DNA from: Deinococcus sp. AJ005
GTDB taxonomy: Bacteria > Deinococcota > Deinococci > Deinococcales > Deinococcaceae
Direction of reading: 5' to 3'
Length of the DNA: 64,000 nucleotides
Assembly: GCF_009017495.1 (NCBI RefSeq)
Contig: NZ_CP044989.1
Coordinates: forward strand, 248,001 to 312,000
In this document: positions 10,432 to 19,856 of the stretch, piece after piece
Position numbering within the stretch: the stretch's first letter is position 1
Layout of the letters: every line of letters begins with the position of its first letter
Position numbers and translations under genes: made by a program
The notes under the pieces: model-generated
Told to the model about the DNA's origin: nothing
What the model saw: the letters and a program-made list of their open reading frames with translations, nothing else
The model's database searches: none

Positions 10432-11500
10432 GTCGAGCAAGCCCGAAACCGGGCGCGTCAGCATCCGCGAGGTGGCCGCCGCGTCGGGCGTCAGCACGGC
10501 CACGGTCTCCAAGGTGCTGTCGGGCCGCGCGGAGTATCCAGTGCGTGCCGAGACCGCCGAGCGGGTCAGGCGGGTGGCGCTGGAGCTGGGCTATGTGCCG
10601 GACGTGGCCGCCCGCAACCTGCGGACCCGGCAGACCGGGCAACTGGGCGTGGTGCTGGAAGCCGTGGGCGCGTCGGAACCCGACAGTCTGCTGGGGGCCA
10701 TGACCACCAGCAACGCGGTGCGCCGGACCTTTGACGGCGCGATCATGGCGGGCCTCAGCGACGCGGCACGTAGCCTGAACGTGCCCGCACTGGTGGTCTA
10801 TCCGGGCAGCAGCGGCCTGCACCACACCTATCTGGACGGGCGGGTGGACGGGCTGCTGGTCAGTTGCGATCCGTTGCGTGGCCACCAGTTGCTCCAGGAT
10901 CTGGCACAGTTGCCGCTGCCCGTGGTGGCGCTGTGGACCCAGCGGGTGCCGCCGGGCATCAGCAGCGTGGACGTGGACCATACGGCGGGCGCGCGGCAGG
11001 CCGTCGAGCATCTGCTGGAGCTGGGGCACACCCGCATCGCCTTTTACGGCGGTGGTGAGGCCAGCGGCGTCGAACACTTCCAGCGCCGGGAAAAGGGCTA
11101 CCGGGAAGCGATGACCGCCGCCGGACACTCCCCTCTGACCGCCGTGCATGACGGTGATCTGCTGGTGCAGACCGTCAGACGGGGCGAGGTGAGCGCGGTC
11201 TTCGCCGAAACCGATCTGGGCGCGGCGGCGGTGGTACAGGCCCTCGCCGGGGCCGGGCTGAGCGTTCCCGCCGACCTCTCGCTGGTGGGCTTCGACGACA
11301 TCCTGGGCGCGGAATACATCGCGGGCGGCCTGACGACGGTGTATCAGCCCGCAGCAGAGATGGCGGCGGAAGGTGTGCGGGTGCTGCTGGCCCGGCTGAA
11401 GGGGAAGCCCGTGTCGCAGACGCTGCTGTCCCCGCATCTGCTGGTGCGCCGCAGCACCGCGCCGTTGACTGCTACCCAGATCCAGAGTCACGGCAACTGA
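10424..11500 (+). CDS. LacI-family transcriptional regulator (xylose/sugar cluster)
   Basis: 358 residues from GTG 10424, preceded by GAAAGG and overlapping the end of the oxidoreductase gene. The helix-turn-helix is [23 protein letters not shown] near residues 12-35, followed by a hinge helix and a periplasmic-binding-like effector domain ([28 protein letters not shown]). It sits between the first importer operon and the xylose operon. Operators with the core CGAAATCG.TTTCG occur before the importer (4077), before xylF (11575) and before xylA (14883), so this is the probable local repressor of all three units. Bacterial XylR repressors are often ROK proteins, so LacI-type control is a variation. 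Confidence 0.92.
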   Translation: MAKSSKPETGRVSIREVAAASGVSTATVSKVLSGRAEYPVRAETAERVRRVALELGYVPDVAARNLRTRQTGQLGVVLEAVGASEPDSLLGAMTTSNAVRRTFDGAIMAGLSDAARSLNVPALVVYPGSSGLHHTYLDGRVDGLLVSCDPLRGHQLLQDLAQLPLPVVALWTQRVPPGISSVDVDHTAGARQAVEHLLELGHTRIAFYGGGEASGVEHFQRREKGYREAMTAAGHSPLTAVHDGDLLVQTVRRGEVSAVFAETDLGAAAVVQALAGAGLSVPADLSLVGFDDILGAEYIAGGLTTVYQPAAEMAAEGVRVLLARLKGKPVSQTLLSPHLLVRRSTAPLTATQIQSHGN

Positions 11501-11538
11501 TTGAGTTGGCGTCAGGTGCGCCCCGGATATATGACCTC

Positions 11539-11566
11539 TTGACCTTTTGGAAGAACGGCGTATACT
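11539..11566 (+). promoter_or_regulatory. Promoter of the xylose operon
   Basis: TTGACC (11539-11544), a 16-nt spacer and TATACT (11561-11566) form a strong sigma-70-type promoter. Operator O2 begins 9 nt downstream of the -10 box, covering the expected transcription start, as needed for repression. xylF starts 143 nt further on. Confidence 0.8.
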
Positions 11567-11574
11567 TCACTCAC

Positions 11575-11588
11575 CGAAATCGTTTTCC
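11575..11588. promoter_or_regulatory. LacI-family operator O2 (xylF)
   Basis: CGAAATCGTTTTCC matches operators O1 and O3 at 12-13 of 14 positions and overlaps the predicted transcription start of the promoter at 11539-11566. Confidence 0.8.
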
Positions 11589-11708
11589 TTAACCCAAACC
11601 GCTGGGACTTCCCTTCAAAGTCTATCTTTCTGTTCCGATTCGATTCTACCAAGGTGTCGGATTTCCCCCGTCTATTTACCGGCCTATAAGGCCAAATCAA
11701 GGAGTTCT

Positions 11709-12752
11709 ATGAAACGAATGGGTATCTTGACCGCAGTTCTCGGCCTGAGCCTTCTCGCCTCGCCCGCCCTGGCTCAGAAACAGGTGGTGGTGGGCGTCAG
11801 TTGGTCCAACTTTCAGGAGGAGCGCTGGAAGACAGACGAAGCGGCGATCAAGGCGCAACTGGACAAGATGGGGGCCAAGTACATCAGCGCCGATGCCCAG
11901 AGTTCCAACGAGAAGCAGCTCTCGGACATCGAGAGTCTGGTGACGCGCGGCGCAACCGTGTTGCTGGTGCTGGCCCAGGACACCGAGGCCGTGCTGCCCG
12001 CCATCGCCAAGGCCAAGGCCGACGGCATTCCCGTGGTGTCCTATGACCGCCTGATCGAGGACCCCTGGGCGTTCTACATCTCCTTCGACAACAAGGAAGT
12101 TGGTCGGTTGCAGGCCAAGATGATTCTGGACGCCAAACCCAAGGGCAATTACGCCTTTATCAAGGGCAGCCCCAGCGATCCCAACGCGGCGCTGCTGTAC
12201 GCCGGGCAACTGGAAGTGCTGGACAAGGCGATCAAGTCCGGCGCGATCAAGAACGTGGGCAGCCAGTTCACCGAAGGCTGGCAGCCCGAGATCGCCCAGC
12301 GCAACATGGAGCAGATGTTGACCGCCAACCAGAACAAGATTGACGCGGTGGTGGCCTCCAACGACGGCACGGCAGGGGGCGCGGTCTCGGCACTGGCGGG
12401 CGTGGGGCTGGCGGGCAAGATTCCCATCTCGGGCCAGGACGCCGACAAGGCCGCCCTGAACCGGATTGCCAGAGGACTGCAAACCGGGACCGTCTGGAAG
12501 GACTCGCGCACGCTGGGAACGGAAGCAGCCAAGATCGCCGTACAACTGGCGGGCGGCGCCAAGGTCAACGCCATCAAGGGCAGCAGCACCTTCAACGGCG
12601 GCCCCAAGAAGGTGGCAGTGTCCAGCATCCTCCTCAAGCCTGTCGTGATCACCAAGGCCAACCTGGGCACGCTGATCACCGCCAAGTGGGCCACCAAGGC
12701 TGAGATCTGCAACGGCGTGACGGGCGCTGCGGCCCCGGCAGCCTGCCGCTAA
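11709..12752 (+). CDS. xylF: Xylose ABC transporter substrate-binding protein XylF
   Basis: 347 residues from ATG 11709, with AAGGAG at 11699-11704; an in-frame start at 11547 would lie in the promoter and is rejected. A signal peptide of about 22 residues ends in SPALA-Q. The mature protein begins [17 protein letters not shown], a pattern typical of XylF, and contains [18 protein letters not shown] and [11 protein letters not shown]. It binds D-xylose in the periplasm for the XylH-XylG importer. A terminator-like hairpin follows the stop, so binding protein is probably made in excess over permease. Control is by the promoter and operator at 11539-11588. Confidence 0.92.
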   Translation: MKRMGILTAVLGLSLLASPALAQKQVVVGVSWSNFQEERWKTDEAAIKAQLDKMGAKYISADAQSSNEKQLSDIESLVTRGATVLLVLAQDTEAVLPAIAKAKADGIPVVSYDRLIEDPWAFYISFDNKEVGRLQAKMILDAKPKGNYAFIKGSPSDPNAALLYAGQLEVLDKAIKSGAIKNVGSQFTEGWQPEIAQRNMEQMLTANQNKIDAVVASNDGTAGGAVSALAGVGLAGKIPISGQDADKAALNRIARGLQTGTVWKDSRTLGTEAAKIAVQLAGGAKVNAIKGSSTFNGGPKKVAVSSILLKPVVITKANLGTLITAKWATKAEICNGVTGAAAPAACR

Positions 12753-12768
12753 GCCCCTAGACCTTTCC

Positions 12769-12818
12769 AGGGGGAATGAACGCGGGCCTTATTGTCGCCC
12801 CGTCATTTCCCCCTTTTT
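12769..12818 (+). terminator. Intrinsic terminator/attenuator between xylF and xylH
   Basis: AGGGGGAATGA (12769-12779) pairs with TCATTTCCCCCT (12803-12814) with one bulged base, followed by TTTTT. Partial read-through would give more xylF than xylHG transcript. An ATG at 12776 lies inside this stem, which argues against it as the xylH start. Confidence 0.75.
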
Positions 12819-12847
12819 GTGCCACGCCCGGCTGGGGCTGGAGGAAT

Positions 12848-14071
12848 ATGCAGAGTGTCAAGACCGTTTCAACCACGCCGCCTAAGCGATTACTGGCGCA
12901 ACTGGGGATTGATGGCCGATTGCTGTTCATGGTGCTGGCGATTGCCGGCATCTGGATCGCTTTTAACCTGCTGACCGGCGGGGTCTTCATCACTTCCCGC
13001 AACCTGTGGAACCTGTCGGTGCAGACCGCGTCGGTGGGCGTGATGGTCAGCGGCATGGTCCTGATCATCGTCATGCGGAACATCGATCTGTCTATCGGCT
13101 CGATCCTAGGGTTCACGGGCATGGCGATGGCGGTCCTGAACATCCGCGTGTTCACGCAGGATACGTGGTGGGGCGCGCTGCTCACGCTGGCGCTGGGGCT
13201 GCTGCTGGGGCTGGGCATCGGCATGTTGCAGGGAACGTGGGTGGCGCTGCTGGGCGTGCCGTCCTTTATCGTCACCCTGGGCGGTTTGCTGATCTTCCGG
13301 GGCGGCGCGTGGCTGCTGACCAGCGGCCAGACGGTTGCGCCCCTGACCGAGACCTTCCAGATTCTGGGCGGTGGCCTGAACGGCTCGATAGGCGGCCCGG
13401 CAAGCTGGGGCGTGGGCGCGCTGATCGCGGCGGCCATCGTTCTGACGGACCTGCGGAATTACCAGCAGCGGGCCAGACGCGGGCTGCCCAACCGCACCGC
13501 CATCCTGCAATTCGCCTTCACCGGCGTCACGCTGGCGCTGGTGCTGGCCTTCGTGCTGGTAATGAACAGTTACCCTGATCCCCGCAGCGGCCTGCCACGC
13601 GGGATGCCGGTGCCGGTGCTGATCATGCTGGCGGTCACGGCGATCATGATGTGGGTGGTGCGCGCCACCCGCTTCGGGCGTTATGTATTCGCCTACGGCG
13701 GCAACCCGGAAGCCGCGCGGCTGGCCGGGATCAACACCACCCGCCTGACCATCCTGGTGTTCGGCATCATGGGCATGCTGGCCGCCCTCGCCGGGGCGAT
13801 TCAAACGGCCCGCCTGAACGCCGGGACCAACTCCACCGGCACCCTGGCCGAACTGAGCGTGATCGCGGCTGCCGTCATCGGGGGAACCTCGCTGGCAGGT
13901 GGTACGGGCAGCATTCCCGGCGCATTCCTGGGCGCAATCCTGATGGCGAGCCTGATCAACGGCATGCTCCTGCTCGATCTCCCTAGCGCGTGGCAGAACG
14001 TGGTGCAGGGCTTGGTGTTGATGTTGGCGGTCACGCTGGACGGCATCTTCCAGCGTAGGCGGGCCAAATGA
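12848..14071 (+). CDS. xylH: Xylose ABC transporter permease XylH
   Basis: 407 residues from ATG 12848 with GGAGG at 12840-12844. The longer reading from ATG 12776 begins in a terminator stem. The protein has about ten hydrophobic spans and the BPD_transp_2 landmarks [30 protein letters not shown] and [20 protein letters not shown] cytoplasmic loop with [17 protein letters not shown] in the middle is typical of XylH rather than RbsC, which is shorter. It forms the xylose channel and overlaps the ATPase gene by 4 nt (ATGA). Confidence 0.9.
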   Translation: MQSVKTVSTTPPKRLLAQLGIDGRLLFMVLAIAGIWIAFNLLTGGVFITSRNLWNLSVQTASVGVMVSGMVLIIVMRNIDLSIGSILGFTGMAMAVLNIRVFTQDTWWGALLTLALGLLLGLGIGMLQGTWVALLGVPSFIVTLGGLLIFRGGAWLLTSGQTVAPLTETFQILGGGLNGSIGGPASWGVGALIAAAIVLTDLRNYQQRARRGLPNRTAILQFAFTGVTLALVLAFVLVMNSYPDPRSGLPRGMPVPVLIMLAVTAIMMWVVRATRFGRYVFAYGGNPEAARLAGINTTRLTILVFGIMGMLAALAGAIQTARLNAGTNSTGTLAELSVIAAAVIGGTSLAGGTGSIPGAFLGAILMASLINGMLLLDLPSAWQNVVQGLVLMLAVTLDGIFQRRRAK

Positions 14072-14847
14072 GCGCCACCACGGTCAACAGGACGGGTACG
14101 CCATTGGTGGAGGCGCGCGGCATCTCCAAGAGTTTTGGCGGCATCCACGCGCTGGAGGACGTGAATATCAGTCTGGCCCCCGGCGAGGTGCTGGGGCTGC
14201 TGGGTCACAACGGTGCCGGCAAATCCACGCTGATCAAGATGCTTTCCGGCGCGTACACCGCCGACGCTGGGCAGATCCTGATCAACGGGCAGGAAGTGAA
14301 GCTGACCAGTCCACGTACCGCGCAGAAGCTGGGCATCGAGACGATCTACCAGAATCTGGCACTGGCCGACAATCTGGACGTGGCGGCCAACATCTTCCTG
14401 GGGCGCGAGTTGCTGCGTGGCGGCGCTCTGGACGAGGACACGATGGAGTTGGAGGCCCGCAAGGTGCTGGACCGCCTGAAGGTTAACCTGCCGGACCTCA
14501 AAAAGCCTGTTTTTAACCTGTCGGGCGGGCAGCGCCAGTGTATCGCCATCAGCCGGGCCATTTATTTCAAGGCCAGGGTGCTGATCATGGACGAACCCAC
14601 CGCCGCACTGGGGCCGCAGGAAACGCATCAGGTCAACGAGCTGATCAAGTCGCTGAAGACCGAGGGCGTGGGCATCTTCCTGATCAGCCACGACATGCAC
14701 GACGTGTTTGACCTAGCGGACCGTGTAACCGTGATGAAAAACGGCAAGGTGGTGGGCAGCGCCCTGACCTCACGGATCACGCAGGACGAGGTGCTGGAGA
14801 TGATCATCGCGGGCAAGTTGCCGGGGCGGGATGTGCTGACGGTCTAG
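14068..14847 (+). CDS. xylG: Xylose ABC transporter ATP-binding protein, single-domain XylG-like
   Basis: 259 residues with one ABC domain: Walker [10 protein letters not shown] near residue 50, Q-loop TIYQNLAL, signature [15 protein letters not shown], Walker [13 protein letters not shown], and switch histidine in [10 protein letters not shown]. coli XylG is about 510 residues with two fused domains; here the second half is absent and the stop is followed by 35 nt of non-coding DNA and an operator. Single-domain ATPases of this family (FrcA type) exist and presumably work as homodimers, so this is probably an intact gene and not a truncation. Position in xylFHG supports xylose import. Confidence 0.85.
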   Translation: MSATTVNRTGTPLVEARGISKSFGGIHALEDVNISLAPGEVLGLLGHNGAGKSTLIKMLSGAYTADAGQILINGQEVKLTSPRTAQKLGIETIYQNLALADNLDVAANIFLGRELLRGGALDEDTMELEARKVLDRLKVNLPDLKKPVFNLSGGQRQCIAISRAIYFKARVLIMDEPTAALGPQETHQVNELIKSLKTEGVGIFLISHDMHDVFDLADRVTVMKNGKVVGSALTSRITQDEVLEMIIAGKLPGRDVLTV

Positions 14848-14882
14848 ACGTTCTGCCCGTTGCCACTTCGCTCAAATCAAAC

Positions 14883-14896
14883 CGAAATCGTTTTCG
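14883..14896. promoter_or_regulatory. LacI-family operator O3 (xylA)
   Basis: CGAAATCGTTTTCG, 19 nt before the xylA start and 35 nt after the xylG stop. It implies separate control of xylAB in addition to transcription from the xylF promoter. A good -35/-10 pair was not found next to it. Confidence 0.75.
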
Positions 14897-14914
14897 TTAT
14901 ACCCTGGGAGAACC

Positions 14915-16081
14915 ATGACCAACTTGACCCCCACCGCCGCAGACCGTTTCACCTTTGGCCTCTGGACCGTCGGCAACGTCGGACGCGATCCGTTTGGCGA
15001 ACCCACCCGGCAGCCACTGAGCGCGCCGTACATCGTGCGGAAGCTGGCCGAGCTGGGCGCGTCGGGCATTAACTTGCACGACAACGATCTGGTGCCGATT
15101 GACGCCACGGCTGCCGAGCGCGACAGGATCGTCTCGGACCTGAAAGCCGCGCTGGCTGAAACCGGGTTGAAGGTGCCGATGGCGACTACCAATCTGTTCG
15201 GCGATCCGGCGTTCAAGGACGGCGCGTTCACCAGTGCGGACCGCCGCGTGCGGGCCTACGCGCTGCAAAAGACCATGCGCTCTATGGACCTGGGGGCCGA
15301 GCTGGGCGCAAAAACCTACGTGTTCTGGGGGGGCCGCGAGGGAACCGAGGTGGACGCGGGCGGCAAGCTGCTGGACGCGCTGGCGTGGTTCCGCGAGAGC
15401 CTGAACTTCCTGGCCGAATACAGCGAATCGCAGGGCTACGGCTACCGCTTCGCGTTGGAACCCAAGCCCAACGAGCCGCGCGCCGACATCTTCCTGCCCA
15501 CGGTGGGCAGTGCTCTGGGCTTCATTCCCACGCTGGATAAGCCCGAACTGTTCGGCGTCAACCCCGAATTTGCCCATGAGACGATGGCGGGCCTCAGCTT
15601 TCCGCACGCCATCGCGCAGGCACTGGACGCAGGCAAGCTGTTCCACATCGATCTGAACGATCAGAAGATGGGCCGCTTCGATCAGGATCTGCGCTTTGGC
15701 GCGGAGAACATCAAGGGCGCATTCTTCACCGTGATGCTGCTGGAGGACACGGGTTACAGCGGCTCCCTTCACTTTGACGCCCACGCCCTGCGGACCGAGG
15801 ACGAGGCGGGCGTGTGGGCCTTCGCGCGCGGCTGCATGCGGACCTACCTGATCCTGAAGGACAAGGTGGCGCAGTTCCACGCCGATCCCGAGATCACGGC
15901 GGCGCTGGAGGCCTACCGCGTGGAGGACACGGAGCTGGCCGCCCTGAGCAAGTTCTCGCCCGAGAATGCTGAGGCGCTCAAGAACCGTGAATTTGACCGT
16001 GAGGCGCTGGGCGTGCGTGGACCGGGCCTGGAAGCCCTGGACCAGATGACCATCGAACTGCTGATGGGCGTGCGCGGGTGA
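14915..16081 (+). CDS. xylA: Xylose isomerase
   Basis: 388 residues, the length of the short (actinobacterial, class I) xylose isomerases. Catalytic residues are visible at expected places: His55 and Asp58 in [11 protein letters not shown], Glu182 and Lys184 in [12 protein letters not shown], and metal ligands in [11 protein letters not shown] and [16 protein letters not shown]. It converts D-xylose to D-xylulose in the cytoplasm with Mg or Mn. GGGAG precedes ATG 14915. The stop overlaps the xylB start. Operator O3 lies just upstream, consistent with xylose-dependent expression. Confidence 0.96.
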   Translation: MTNLTPTAADRFTFGLWTVGNVGRDPFGEPTRQPLSAPYIVRKLAELGASGINLHDNDLVPIDATAAERDRIVSDLKAALAETGLKVPMATTNLFGDPAFKDGAFTSADRRVRAYALQKTMRSMDLGAELGAKTYVFWGGREGTEVDAGGKLLDALAWFRESLNFLAEYSESQGYGYRFALEPKPNEPRADIFLPTVGSALGFIPTLDKPELFGVNPEFAHETMAGLSFPHAIAQALDAGKLFHIDLNDQKMGRFDQDLRFGAENIKGAFFTVMLLEDTGYSGSLHFDAHALRTEDEAGVWAFARGCMRTYLILKDKVAQFHADPEITAALEAYRVEDTELAALSKFSPENAEALKNREFDREALGVRGPGLEALDQMTIELLMGVRG

Positions 16082-17541
16082 GCCAACCCGTCACTCTGGG
16101 CATCGACATCGGCACCAGCGGCGTCAAGGCGGTGGCGCTGGACGCGGGCGGGAAGGTGGTGGCCAGCACCACGCGAACCTACCCGCTGCTGACGCCTCAG
16201 CCCGGCTGGACCGAGCAGCGCCCGCAGGACTGGGCATCGGCCACTCTGGACGCGCTCAAAGAACTGGCCGCAACTCTCAAAGCAGGCGGCTGGACACCCC
16301 TGGCCCTGGGCCTCAGCGGGCAGATGCACGGTGCGGTCTTTCTGGACAAAGACGGCGAGGTGATTCGTCCTGCGCCCCTCTGGAACGATCAGCGAACTGG
16401 GGCGGCGGTGGACGAGATCGAGGCGAAACTCCCGCGCGAGGAGCTGATCGCCCGTACCGGCAACCGTGCGGTAACTGGGTTTCAGTTGCCCAAGGTGCTG
16501 TGGCTGCGGCAGGCCGAGCCAGAGAACTTTGCCCGCCTGCATAAAGTGCTGCTGCCCAAAGATTACCTGGGATATGTCCTGACCGGGAACTTCCTCACCG
16601 AGCCGTCTGACGCATCGGGGATCGGCGCGCTGAATCTGGCGGCCAAGACCTGGGATATGGACGTGCTGAACGCCCTGTCGCTAAGTGTGGACCTCCTTCC
16701 CGAAGTGGTGGATTCCTGGGCGGTGGTGGGCCAGATTCTGCCGGAGATGGCCGTGCAGACTGGCCTGCCCGCTGACCTCAAGATCGTGGCGGGCGGCGGC
16801 GACAACGCGGCGGCGGGCATCGGCCTGGGCCTGGGCGCACACCGCCCCGGCGTGGGCAGCGTCAGCCTGGGCACCAGCGGCGTGCTGTTCGCCCCGCTGG
16901 ACACGCCCACCCCTGATCCGCAGGGCCGCGTCCACCTGTTCGCTCACGCGGACGGTGGCTATAACCTGCTGGGCGTCACCCTGGCCTGCGCCGGGGCCTT
17001 GCAATGGTTCCACGACGCGCTGGCCCCCGAAACGGATTTTCCCGCCCTGTTGGAAGAAGCGGCCACCGTTCCAGACGGCGCGGAGGGCGTGACCTTCCTC
17101 CCCTATCTGGCCGGGGAGCGCAGCCCGCTGATGAACCCGGACTTGCGCGGTTCGTGGTCCGGCCTGAGTCTGGCGCACCGCCGCCCGCATCTGGTTCGCG
17201 CACTGCTGGAAGGCACGGTCTGCGCGCTGTCGGACACCTATAAGGTCATGCAGCCGATTTCCAGCCTGACCACATTGCTGTCTACGGGCGGCGGCGCGCG
17301 TAGTGACCTGTGGCTGAGTCTGGTCAGCGGCGCGCTGGACTTGCCTGTCCAGCACATCGAACATGCGCCCGGCGCTGCGGAGGGGGCGGCGTTGCTCGCC
17401 ATGCCTGCCGCTGGACTGTTCCCCGACATCAAAGCGGTGATGGACACGCTCAGACCCCAGGGTGAGGCGGTTGTGGCGCAGCCGATGACGCGGGCGCTGA
17501 AGCAGCATGCGGCGGCGCTGGAAACATTGCCGGAGTTGTAA
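16078..17541 (+). CDS. xylB: Xylulokinase
   Basis: 487 residues of the FGGY kinase family. Motifs are [15 protein letters not shown] at the N-terminus, [12 protein letters not shown] and LWNDQRT of the xylulose site, and GGGDNAAAG near residue 240, which holds the catalytic Asp. It phosphorylates D-xylulose to xylulose 5-phosphate for the pentose phosphate pathway. GTG 16078 overlaps the xylA stop (GTGA). The length matches the E. coli enzyme. A strong hairpin ends the operon 8 nt after the stop. Confidence 0.95.
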   Translation: MSQPVTLGIDIGTSGVKAVALDAGGKVVASTTRTYPLLTPQPGWTEQRPQDWASATLDALKELAATLKAGGWTPLALGLSGQMHGAVFLDKDGEVIRPAPLWNDQRTGAAVDEIEAKLPREELIARTGNRAVTGFQLPKVLWLRQAEPENFARLHKVLLPKDYLGYVLTGNFLTEPSDASGIGALNLAAKTWDMDVLNALSLSVDLLPEVVDSWAVVGQILPEMAVQTGLPADLKIVAGGGDNAAAGIGLGLGAHRPGVGSVSLGTSGVLFAPLDTPTPDPQGRVHLFAHADGGYNLLGVTLACAGALQWFHDALAPETDFPALLEEAATVPDGAEGVTFLPYLAGERSPLMNPDLRGSWSGLSLAHRRPHLVRALLEGTVCALSDTYKVMQPISSLTTLLSTGGGARSDLWLSLVSGALDLPVQHIEHAPGAAEGAALLAMPAAGLFPDIKAVMDTLRPQGEAVVAQPMTRALKQHAAALETLPEL

Positions 17542-17548
17542 CCGAAAG

Positions 17549-17594
17549 ACAGCGACGTGGACACGGGCGAAACGGCTCCTGTCCACGTCGCTGT
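17549..17594. terminator. Bidirectional hairpin between xylB and kynA
   Basis: ACAGCGACGTGGACA (17549-17563) pairs perfectly with TGTCCACGTCGCTGT (17580-17594). The convergent genes xylB and kynA end on either side, so this 15-bp stem probably terminates both transcripts. There is no long T-run on either side. Confidence 0.75.
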
Positions 17595-17595
17595 G

Positions 17596-18426
17596 TTACA
17601 GTCGCGTCCTCACTTCCCACAGCTCGGGGAACAGCACCACGCCCAGCACGCCGCGCAGGTAGCCCGCGCCGCTAGTGCCGCCGGAACCCGCTTTAAAGCC
17701 AATCGTGCGCTCCACGGTGGTCAGGTGGTTAAAGCGCCAGCGCCGGAAGTTGTCCTCCACGTCCAGCAACTTCTCGGCCAGCTCGTACAGGTCCCAGTAC
17801 GTCTGTGGATCGCGGTAGACGGTCAGCCAGGAGTCCAGCACGGTCTCATTCAACACGGGTGGCAGGGTGAGGTCACGGTTCAGCACCTCGTCCGGCACGG
17901 GCAGCCCGCGTTCGGCCAGCAGCCGCAGGGCCAGATCGTAGACGCTGGGGGCGTTTAGCACAGCTTCGAGCGGGCCGTGCAGGTCCGGACGGTGTTCGTG
18001 CGGGCGCAGCAGCACGGCGCGGCGGTTGCCCAGCAGGAATTCCACCGTCCGGTAGCTGGCCGACTGGAAGCCCGACGCCTGCCCGAAGGCATGCCGGAAT
18101 TGCAGATAATCGGCGGGTGTCATGGTCTTCAGGACTTCCCAGGCGTTGGTCAGTTGCTCCTGGGCGCGCACCACGCGGGTCAGCATCTTCAGCGGCGCGT
18201 CAGTGATACCACCCTCCAGTAGCGTCATGGCCGCCCGCAGTTCGCGCACGATCAGTTCCAGCCACACTTCCGAGACGTGGTGAACGGTGATGAACAGGTG
18301 CTCGTCGTGTGCCTCGGTGATCGGCTGGTGGGCCGCTTTAAGCGTGTCCAGACGGAGGTAATCACCGTAGCTCAGGCTCTGGGTAAAGTCGGTATAGGCC
18401 CGTTCAGGAGCGTTCTGGTCAGTCAT
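17596..18426 (-). CDS. kynA: Tryptophan 2,3-dioxygenase
   Basis: 276 residues, the usual size of bacterial haem-dependent tryptophan 2,3-dioxygenase. Family segments are TQSLSYGDYLRLDTL at the N-terminus, EHLFITVHHVSEVWLELI (substrate and haem pocket helix) and SGFQSASYRTVEFLLGN. It opens the indole ring of L-tryptophan to N-formylkynurenine with O2. AAGGAGG lies 4 nt before ATG, inside the end of kynU, and the start overlaps the kynU stop (ATGA). With kynureninase it gives two of the three steps from tryptophan to anthranilate; a formamidase gene is not present here. Confidence 0.94.
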   Translation of the reverse strand: MTDQNAPERAYTDFTQSLSYGDYLRLDTLKAAHQPITEAHDEHLFITVHHVSEVWLELIVRELRAAMTLLEGGITDAPLKMLTRVVRAQEQLTNAWEVLKTMTPADYLQFRHAFGQASGFQSASYRTVEFLLGNRRAVLLRPHEHRPDLHGPLEAVLNAPSVYDLALRLLAERGLPVPDEVLNRDLTLPPVLNETVLDSWLTVYRDPQTYWDLYELAEKLLDVEDNFRRWRFNHLTTVERTIGFKAGSGGTSGAGYLRGVLGVVLFPELWEVRTRL

Positions 18427-19664
18427 GCGCCTCCTTCTAAGACCTGTTTAATGCCCTGCACGGCCCGCCACACGTCCGCGTGCGAGTGGTACAGCGGCGT
18501 GAAGCCGAAGCGCAGGATGTCCGGCGTGCGGTAGTCGCCCAAGATGCCGCTCTTGATCAGCTTTTGCATCACTTCCCGCGCCTGCGGATGCCTGTAGGAG
18601 ACCTGACTGCCGCGCTCGTCGTGGTTTCGCGGCGTGACCAGCTTCAGCGGATACTGCGCAGTCAGCGGTTCCATCAACTCGATAAACGTGTCGGTCAGTG
18701 ACAGTGATTTGGCCCGCAACACGTTCATGTCTACATCCGCGAACACGTCCAGCGCGGCGTCCAGCGCGCTCAGGCTGAGGACCGTGGGTGTGCCCACCAC
18801 GTAGCGCCGTGCGCCGGGGGCAGGGGTGAAGTCGCGGGCCATCTCGAAGGGGTCAGCGTGGCCCATCCAGCCGCTCAGGAAGGCGCGGGCCGAGTCCTGA
18901 TGCCGCTCAGCGACAAACAGAAAACTGGGTGCGCCGGGGCCACCGTTGAGAAATTTGTAGCCGCAGCCTACCGCGAAGTCCGCGCCCGCACCATTCAGAT
19001 CCACGGGAAACGCCCCGGCGGAATGCGCCAGATCCCACACCGTCAGGATGCCGTGCTGGTGCGCTTTGGTCGTCAGGCCCGCCATGTCCAGCCGGTGGCC
19101 CGTGCGGTAATCCACCTCGGTCAGCAGGGTCAGGGCGACGTCTTCGCTCAGGTTGGCTTCCAGTTCTGCACTTGGCACGGGCCGCAACTCGTACTTCTCG
19201 CCCAGCAGCGCGTTCAAACCCTGCGCCATGTACAGGTCCGTGGGGAAATTATCAGCGTCGGTCAGGATCACGCGGCGTTCGGGCGAGGCCATATGTAGCG
19301 CGGCGGCCAGCAGTTTGAAGATGTTGACGCTGGTGCTGTCACCTACCGCGACTTCGTGGGACTGCGCGCCGATCAGGGGGGCGATCTTGGCGGCCACGCG
19401 GTCCGGCAGGTTCATCCAATCCTGGGCCGCCTCCGCGTTGGCGGTCCACGAGCGGATAAGCTGACCACCCCATTCCTCCTCGGCCACGCGGGCGAGGCGG
19501 GCGGGAACGGTCAGCGGCAGCGCGCCTAAACTGTTGCCGTCCAGGTAGACCACGCCCTCCGGCAACTTGAATTCGGCGCGTTTGTGAGCCAGCGGGTCGC
19601 GGGCGTCCTTTTGCTGCAACTGGCTCAGGGTGGAATCGGCGAACAGGCGGTCAAATACGGTCAT
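18423..19664 (-). CDS. kynU: Kynureninase
   Basis: 413 residues from ATG 19664 (AGAGG upstream), matching the family length; a longer in-frame reading up to 19823 adds a low-complexity Arg/Pro-rich segment and is not used. The pyridoxal phosphate lysine is Lys237 in GCGYKFLNGGPG. Other family blocks are YLDGNSLGALP and WDLAHSAGAFPVDL. The enzyme cleaves L-kynurenine to anthranilate and alanine in the cytoplasm. It is the first gene of the kynU-kynA operon. A leader with a short open frame and hairpins lies upstream (19665-19846). Confidence 0.94.
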   Translation of the reverse strand: MTVFDRLFADSTLSQLQQKDARDPLAHKRAEFKLPEGVVYLDGNSLGALPLTVPARLARVAEEEWGGQLIRSWTANAEAAQDWMNLPDRVAAKIAPLIGAQSHEVAVGDSTSVNIFKLLAAALHMASPERRVILTDADNFPTDLYMAQGLNALLGEKYELRPVPSAELEANLSEDVALTLLTEVDYRTGHRLDMAGLTTKAHQHGILTVWDLAHSAGAFPVDLNGAGADFAVGCGYKFLNGGPGAPSFLFVAERHQDSARAFLSGWMGHADPFEMARDFTPAPGARRYVVGTPTVLSLSALDAALDVFADVDMNVLRAKSLSLTDTFIELMEPLTAQYPLKLVTPRNHDERGSQVSYRHPQAREVMQKLIKSGILGDYRTPDILRFGFTPLYHSHADVWRAVQGIKQVLEGGA

Positions 19665-19746
19665 GGGTATACCTCTGGTGAAGAGACGAGAATCTGGCCC
19701 CGATGTGGGGCGTGAAAAGGCACGCCTCAATCCCGCAGCGGGCGGC

Positions 19747-19833
19747 CTAGCCGGGCGCACCACCACGCCCGCAGCGCGTGGCGATGGCGTTCGCCCCGGC
19801 GCGGGTTTCGTGATGTGGGCCATCGGTTGACAT
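19747..19833 (-). other. Possible leaderless leader ORF upstream of kynU
   Basis: On the minus strand TATACT (19841-19846) is followed 7 nt later by ATG and a 28-codon frame ending in TAG. This is leaderless spacing, though no -35 box is visible. Between it and kynU the leader can fold: GCGGGCG pairs with CGCCCGC near 19729-19772, and GGCGTG/CACGCC near 19705-19730 form a small hairpin. The arrangement looks like an attenuator or regulated leader. The peptide has no tryptophan, so classical Trp-codon attenuation does not apply. Confidence 0.35.
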
Positions 19834-19856
19834 GATCTGGAGTATAGAGCGGCGGC

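Noticed and set aside
12776..12847. Earlier ATG for xylH
   Set aside because: It lies in the stem of the xylF terminator and its ribosome site would be directly adjacent; the ATG at 12848 has GGAGG just upstream.
19827..19846. TTGACA followed by TATAGA on the plus strand
   Set aside because: The spacing is only 10 nt and no plus-strand gene follows; the reverse-strand TATACT is the better reading.
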